NCBI RefSeq assembly: GCF_029051685.1
Contig: NZ_JAACFT010000014.1
Span: 143,800-207,799, forward strand
Length of the DNA: 64,000 nt
Source: Bradyrhizobium sp. CSA207
GTDB lineage: Bacteria; Pseudomonadota; Alphaproteobacteria; Rhizobiales; Xanthobacteraceae
Reading direction: 5' to 3'
Part shown: positions 60,829 through 64,000 of the stretch, piece after piece
How the letters are laid out: every line of letters starts with the position of its first letter
Position numbering within the stretch: the stretch's first letter is position 1
Position numbers and translations under genes: made by a program
The notes under the pieces: model-generated
Told to the model about the DNA's origin: nothing
Database searches by the model: none
The model's input: only the letters and a program-made list of their open reading frames with translations

Positions 60829-61710
60829 ATGAGTGAAGCGGACATCCTTGTGAGCGGTGCGACCGGTCGAACGGGGGGCGCTGCCATCGATGAGCTGGTG
60901 GCCATGGGAAAGCGGGTCAGGGCCTACCTGCGCTCCGACGACGAGCGGGCGGCGGCCCTGCGCCGGCGCGGTGTCGACATCGCCGTCGGGGATTTTACCG
61001 ACATCGATGATATTCGCGCCGCGATGGAAGGCATCAAATCGGCCTATTTTCTTCACCCCATCGCACCGGGGATCATCAGCGCAGCCGCCTATTTCGCGCA
61101 GGCGGCGAAGGAAGCGGGCGTGTCGGCAATCGTCAACATGTCGCAGATTTCAGCGCGGCGCGAGTCGACGAGCCATGCCGCGCAGGATCACTGGATCTCC
61201 GAGCGAGTCTTCGACTGGTCAGGCGTGGCGACTACGCATCTCCGTCCCACCTTCTTCGCCGACTGGCTCGCCTACCCTCATTTCGCGAAGGAGATTTGGG
61301 CGAAGAAGAAGATCGAATTCCCCTTTGGGAACGGACGCCACGCCCCGATCAGCACGGACGATCAGGGAAGGGTGATCGCCCACATTCTGGCCAATCCGGC
61401 AGGTCACGAGGGGAAGATCTATACCCTTCATGGCCCCGTCGAGATGAACCATACCGAGATCGCCGCTGCAATGAGCGAGGTCCTCGGCGCGAAAATCACA
61501 TACGCGCCAACGTCAATCGAAGAGTTCAGGCAGAAAATGGAGGATCTGTACAGGTTTCCACCTTTTCTGGTGCAGCACCTGGTTGAAGTCGCCCAGAACT
61601 ACCGCGAAGGCATCTTCGCTGGCACCAACGACGTGGTCGAAAAGATTACCGGCACGCCAGCGCTTTCGGTCCCTGCTTTCATCGCGAAATACCGTGATGC
61701 TTTCGTCTGA
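60829..61710 (+). CDS. NmrA-like NAD(P)-binding protein
   Basis: 293 residues, ATG 60829. The Rossmann glycine motif is ILVSGATGRTGGAAIDELVA, followed by VGDFTDIDDIRAAMEGIKSA, and THLRPTFFADWLAYPHFAKE with THEIAAAMSEVLGAKI-like substrate region further on. It is an atypical SDR (NmrA/NAD(P)H azoreductase-like) that senses or reduces with NAD(P)H. The intact counterpart of the truncated copy at 58093. It precedes the peroxidase-like hydrolase by 153 bases containing a 20-bp palindrome. Confidence 0.9.
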   Translation: MSEADILVSGATGRTGGAAIDELVAMGKRVRAYLRSDDERAAALRRRGVDIAVGDFTDIDDIRAAMEGIKSAYFLHPIAPGIISAAAYFAQAAKEAGVSAIVNMSQISARRESTSHAAQDHWISERVFDWSGVATTHLRPTFFADWLAYPHFAKEIWAKKKIEFPFGNGRHAPISTDDQGRVIAHILANPAGHEGKIYTLHGPVEMNHTEIAAAMSEVLGAKITYAPTSIEEFRQKMEDLYRFPPFLVQHLVEVAQNYREGIFAGTNDVVEKITGTPALSVPAFIAKYRDAFV

Positions 61711-61818
61711 CCGGCGCGCAGGCTACGGCCGACGTGAACGGAATAGGGAGAGGACGGGGATGCTGCGGGTCGAGCGATTGGCACCACAGCAGTTGCAATC
61801 GTTTCTTCCGTTCCACCC

Positions 61819-61838
61819 GCCGGGGCTGCAGCCCCGGC
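61819..61838. promoter_or_regulatory. Perfect 20-bp palindrome upstream of hydrolase
   Basis: GCCGGGGCTGCAGCCCCGGC is fully self-complementary and ends 25 bases before the ATG at 61864. It could be an operator, or an mRNA hairpin with no loop unless central bases open. No T-run follows, so a terminator is less likely. Confidence 0.45.
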
Positions 61839-61863
61839 ATTGTCCACTCAAGGAGACATCAGT

Positions 61864-62694
61864 ATGACCAGTGGCTTTGTAAAGACACACGACGGAGTCG
61901 AGATCTTCTACAAGGATTGGGGCACGGGCCAGCCGATTGTTTTCCATCATGGTTGGCCGCTGAGTTCGGACGACTGGGACACCCAGATGCTCTTCTTCGT
62001 GCATCAAGGCTACCGGGTCGTCGGGATTGATCGGCGGGGTCACGGCCGTTCCAGCCAGGTTTCCGAAGGCCATGACATGGACCACTACGCTGCCGACGCG
62101 GCCGCGGTCGTCGAGCATCTGGGCCTTCAGAAGACCATCCATATCGGCCACTCGACCGGCGGCGGAGAAGCGACCCGTTATGTCGCACGTCACGGCAAGG
62201 GCCGGGTCGCGAAGCTGGTACTTGTCGCCGCAGTGCCGCCGATCATGGTAAAGTCTCCGAACAATCCGGAGGGCTTGCCGATTGAGGTGTTCGACGGCTT
62301 TCGGAAAAGCCTGGCCGCCAACCGTGCGCAGTTTTATCGCGAGGTCGCGTCCAAGCCCTTCTACGGGTTCAACCGGCCTGGCTCGCCGCCGCTCGATGGT
62401 GTCGTCGATAATTGGTGGCGTCAGGGCATGATGGGGGGCGCCAAGGCCCACTATGACGGCATCAAGGCCTTCTCTGAAACGGACCTCACCGAGGACCTTA
62501 AGAGCATTGACGTTCCGACCCTATGCGTGCAGGGGGACGACGATCAGATTGTTCCGTATAAGGGCGCCGCTGAGCTGCAGGTCAGACTCCTCAAGAACGC
62601 CACTCTGAAGCTCTACCCTGGATTTCCGCATGGCATGCTCACCACCTATGCTGACACTATCAACCCAGATCTCCTGGCGTTCGTTCGCAGCTAA
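61864..62694 (+). CDS. Alpha/beta hydrolase, non-haem chloroperoxidase type
   Basis: 276 residues, ATG 61864 after CAAGGAGACATCAGT. The chloroperoxidase/esterase subfamily is clear: PIVFHHGWPLSSDDWDTQML, GYRVVGIDRRGHGRSSQ, the elbow IHIGHSTGGGEATRYV (Ser in G-H-S-T-G), Asp in CVQGDDDQIVPY and His in LYPGFPHGMLTTY. Enzymes of this type are esterases/perhydrolases that halogenate only through peracids. It is the last gene of the STAND-linked cassette and is followed by a strong terminator. Confidence 0.93.
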   Translation: MTSGFVKTHDGVEIFYKDWGTGQPIVFHHGWPLSSDDWDTQMLFFVHQGYRVVGIDRRGHGRSSQVSEGHDMDHYAADAAAVVEHLGLQKTIHIGHSTGGGEATRYVARHGKGRVAKLVLVAAVPPIMVKSPNNPEGLPIEVFDGFRKSLAANRAQFYREVASKPFYGFNRPGSPPLDGVVDNWWRQGMMGGAKAHYDGIKAFSETDLTEDLKSIDVPTLCVQGDDDQIVPYKGAAELQVRLLKNATLKLYPGFPHGMLTTYADTINPDLLAFVRS

Positions 62695-62704
62695 TGCTGT
62701 TCGG

Positions 62705-62739
62705 CGGCGGTGCTCCATATCGAGAGCGGAGCACCGCCG
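62705..62739 (+). terminator. Strong rho-independent-type hairpin
   Basis: CGGCGGTGCTCC (62705-62716) pairs perfectly with GGAGCACCGCCG (62728-62739) over 12 bp with an 11-base loop, followed by TTTGG. It starts ten bases after the hydrolase stop and closes the cassette. Confidence 0.8.
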
Positions 62740-62891
62740 TTTGGCCTAGCGTCCCATCGAGCACCGATAAATGGTTGGCGCCTGAACATTGGACATAACC
62801 TCGCATTCCCTCCCCCAAAAGGCGCGCTGCAATAGCAGAAAGGTGAGGTGGTGATGTCAACTCCGCGGCATAGCCCAACCACCTCGCTGCC

Positions 62892-63150
62892 ATGGCGCTG
62901 TCGCCGGGTTTGCGCCGCCTCTATATCGCTCGCGATGCCGATGCCGCTGGAGACACGGTGCAGGCGACTCTCGCCCAACGCGCAGGAGCTACCGGCATTG
63001 AGACGATTGTCCTGTCGCCACGGCTGGGCGATTTCCACGAAGATCTGCACGTATTCGGCTTTGACGCTCTAAGCGTAGCGTTGCGGATACAGCTCGCACC
63101 TGAGGACGTCGACCGCTGTCGAGATTTGGGTGGTCCGTGTGATGCGAAGT
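62892..63150 (+). pseudogene. C-terminal fragment of a Toprim-domain (DUF7146-like) protein
   Basis: The frame from ATG 62892 encodes LSPGLRRLYIARDADAAGDT (the Toprim D-x-D motif), then LAQRAGATGIETIVLSPRLG and DLHVFGFDALSVALRIQLAP. This is the tail of the large primase/Toprim proteins carried by integrative elements and plasmids in rhizobia. No upstream part is present, and the frame runs past the normal end to 63335 with unrelated residues. It indicates a former mobile element at this edge. Confidence 0.6.
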
Positions 63151-64000
63151 TCGCTGCGGACTCGTTTGAAGAGATCGGGAAGAAGAGCGAGGAGCACGTC
63201 ATGGAGAAAATGCAAAAGGGCGACGCGGCGCACCTTTCCGCTGCAAGCAGCATGAGAAGCGCAACGCCCGGGCAACAGATCAGAAGTTGTGGGAAGGCGA
63301 GCGCGCCCGTTTTGTTTCTTCGCGTACGTGAGTGATCACGCGAATGAGAGGTTAACTGCCGTTTCCCCGCGCGGGATCTGCGCGATTTTAATGGGCGACA
63401 CGCGCCAGGCATTGGAGCGGGATCTGCGACGGGAATTTCCCGAAAAGAATCCGGCTTACAGCGGCGACGACCTTGAGGAGATTGGGGCTCTGACCGTCCA
63501 GGAGGCCAGCGAGACGCGAGATTAGCGTGAGCCTACCTCTCGATCTTGAGGGAACACCATTTCAACTAAGCGTCTGGCCAAGCATTGCGAGCCATCCCGC
63601 TCGGGCAATCCGCGACATACAGTGAGATCGCCAGCCGCACCGGCGCTCCGAACGCGGCTAATGCCGTGTTGTAAGCGTGTTTGGCCAGTAGGGTAGCCTT
63701 GGCGTCCCTTGCCATCGCGCCGTGGATGACGGCGGCCTTGGTGGCTGTCGATGGGATTGGAGCGCAAAAGTATGGTGCTCGATCGCGAAACCCGGAACTC
63801 GTCGGTTTGACCAAGCGTCCCGCCAATATGCCGCGACTATCAGCGGTTTGAGCGTTTATGGAATGGCGGCTTGTGGCGCAGAGCGGACCATCGCCAAAGT
63901 GCTAATGGAAGCCAAGTGCGCAGACGCAGACATGCGGCGCGATTCGGTCAGCAGATCAATACGGGCGAGTTTTCGGCACGCAGGCGTCGGCCGCAAAGGC
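63151..64000. other. Decayed terminal region; one possible short ORF
   Basis: No confident gene. The short plus-strand frame ending at 63525 could use an ATG at 63391, giving a charged ~44-residue peptide (LERDLRREFPEKNPAYSGDD) of unknown nature. A minus-strand frame (63566-63826) has no start signal or family resemblance. The final 170 bases show nothing recognisable. The segment probably belongs to the same element remnant as the Toprim fragment. Confidence 0.35.

Noticed and set aside
63566..63826. 86-residue minus-strand frame near the right edge
   Set aside because: Overlapped by another antisense frame, no start signal, no recognisable domain.
1..64000. CRISPR arrays, rRNA genes, intact prophage
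   Set aside because: No regularly spaced identical repeats, no rRNA-like stretches and no phage structural genes were seen on either strand.

Overview
The window looks like chromosomal accessory DNA from a Bradyrhizobium-type alphaproteobacterium (Nitrobacteraceae). It is GC-rich, dense in catabolic genes and regulators, and carries small hypothetical proteins and intergenic repeats that I associate with that group. This is inference from protein character; no search was run.

Layout. (1) 1-2.4 kb: a gene tail, then a sparse block of very small genes, one of them frameshifted, and two diverged copies of a ~130-bp repeat. (2) 2.5-6 kb: a short HisKA_2 histidine kinase followed by an EmrA/EmrB-like efflux pair. 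(3) 6.4-14 kb: an IclR regulator divergent from a tight seven-gene run: VOC protein, luciferase-like monooxygenase, a flavin reductase fused to an IclR-like effector domain, alpha/beta hydrolase, MFS carrier, crotonase-fold enzyme and LysR regulator. (4) 14.2-18.6 kb: pirin, DoxX, a [2Fe-2S] subunit, then a scar in which three unrelated truncated genes are joined end to end, then a SnoaL-like protein and an intact NADP-dependent oxidoreductase. (5) 18.6-25.6 kb: a GntR regulator divergent from FAH-family hydrolase, two flavin monooxygenases, an extradiol-type dioxygenase and a Liv-type binding protein, a coherent aromatic hydroxylation / meta-cleavage module. (6) 25.6-35 kb: decayed DNA, an AraC regulator with two tandem acyl-CoA dehydrogenase paralogues and an SDR, an MFS exporter, and broken LysR and VOC genes. 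(7) 35-41.6 kb, minus strand: YcaC-like hydrolase, XapX, amidohydrolase, DoxX, exported VOC protein, outer-membrane porin and a DUF1275 protein. (8) 42-58 kb: a second Liv-type binding protein and a regulator-rich zone with three large winged-helix/NTPase/TPR (STAND-type) regulators, a fragment of a fourth, an AraC protein and an adenylate cyclase-TPR protein. (9) 57.3-62.7 kb: a hydrolase/oxidoreductase cassette divergent from the third STAND regulator, carrying truncated duplicates of its own gene types. (10) 62.7-64 kb: remains of a Toprim-type gene.

How it fits together. Most of the window reads as substrate-inducible catabolic modules, each beside a dedicated regulator (IclR, LysR, GntR, AraC or STAND), with a transporter or orphan binding protein. 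The most unusual parts are the STAND regulator family (the tandem pair has nearly identical DNA-binding domains but diverged sensory parts), the reductase-effector-domain fusion, an acyl-CoA dehydrogenase/SDR cassette lacking canonical catalytic residues, and the three-gene deletion scar. No CRISPR array, rRNA, complete tRNA or intact insertion sequence was recognised.
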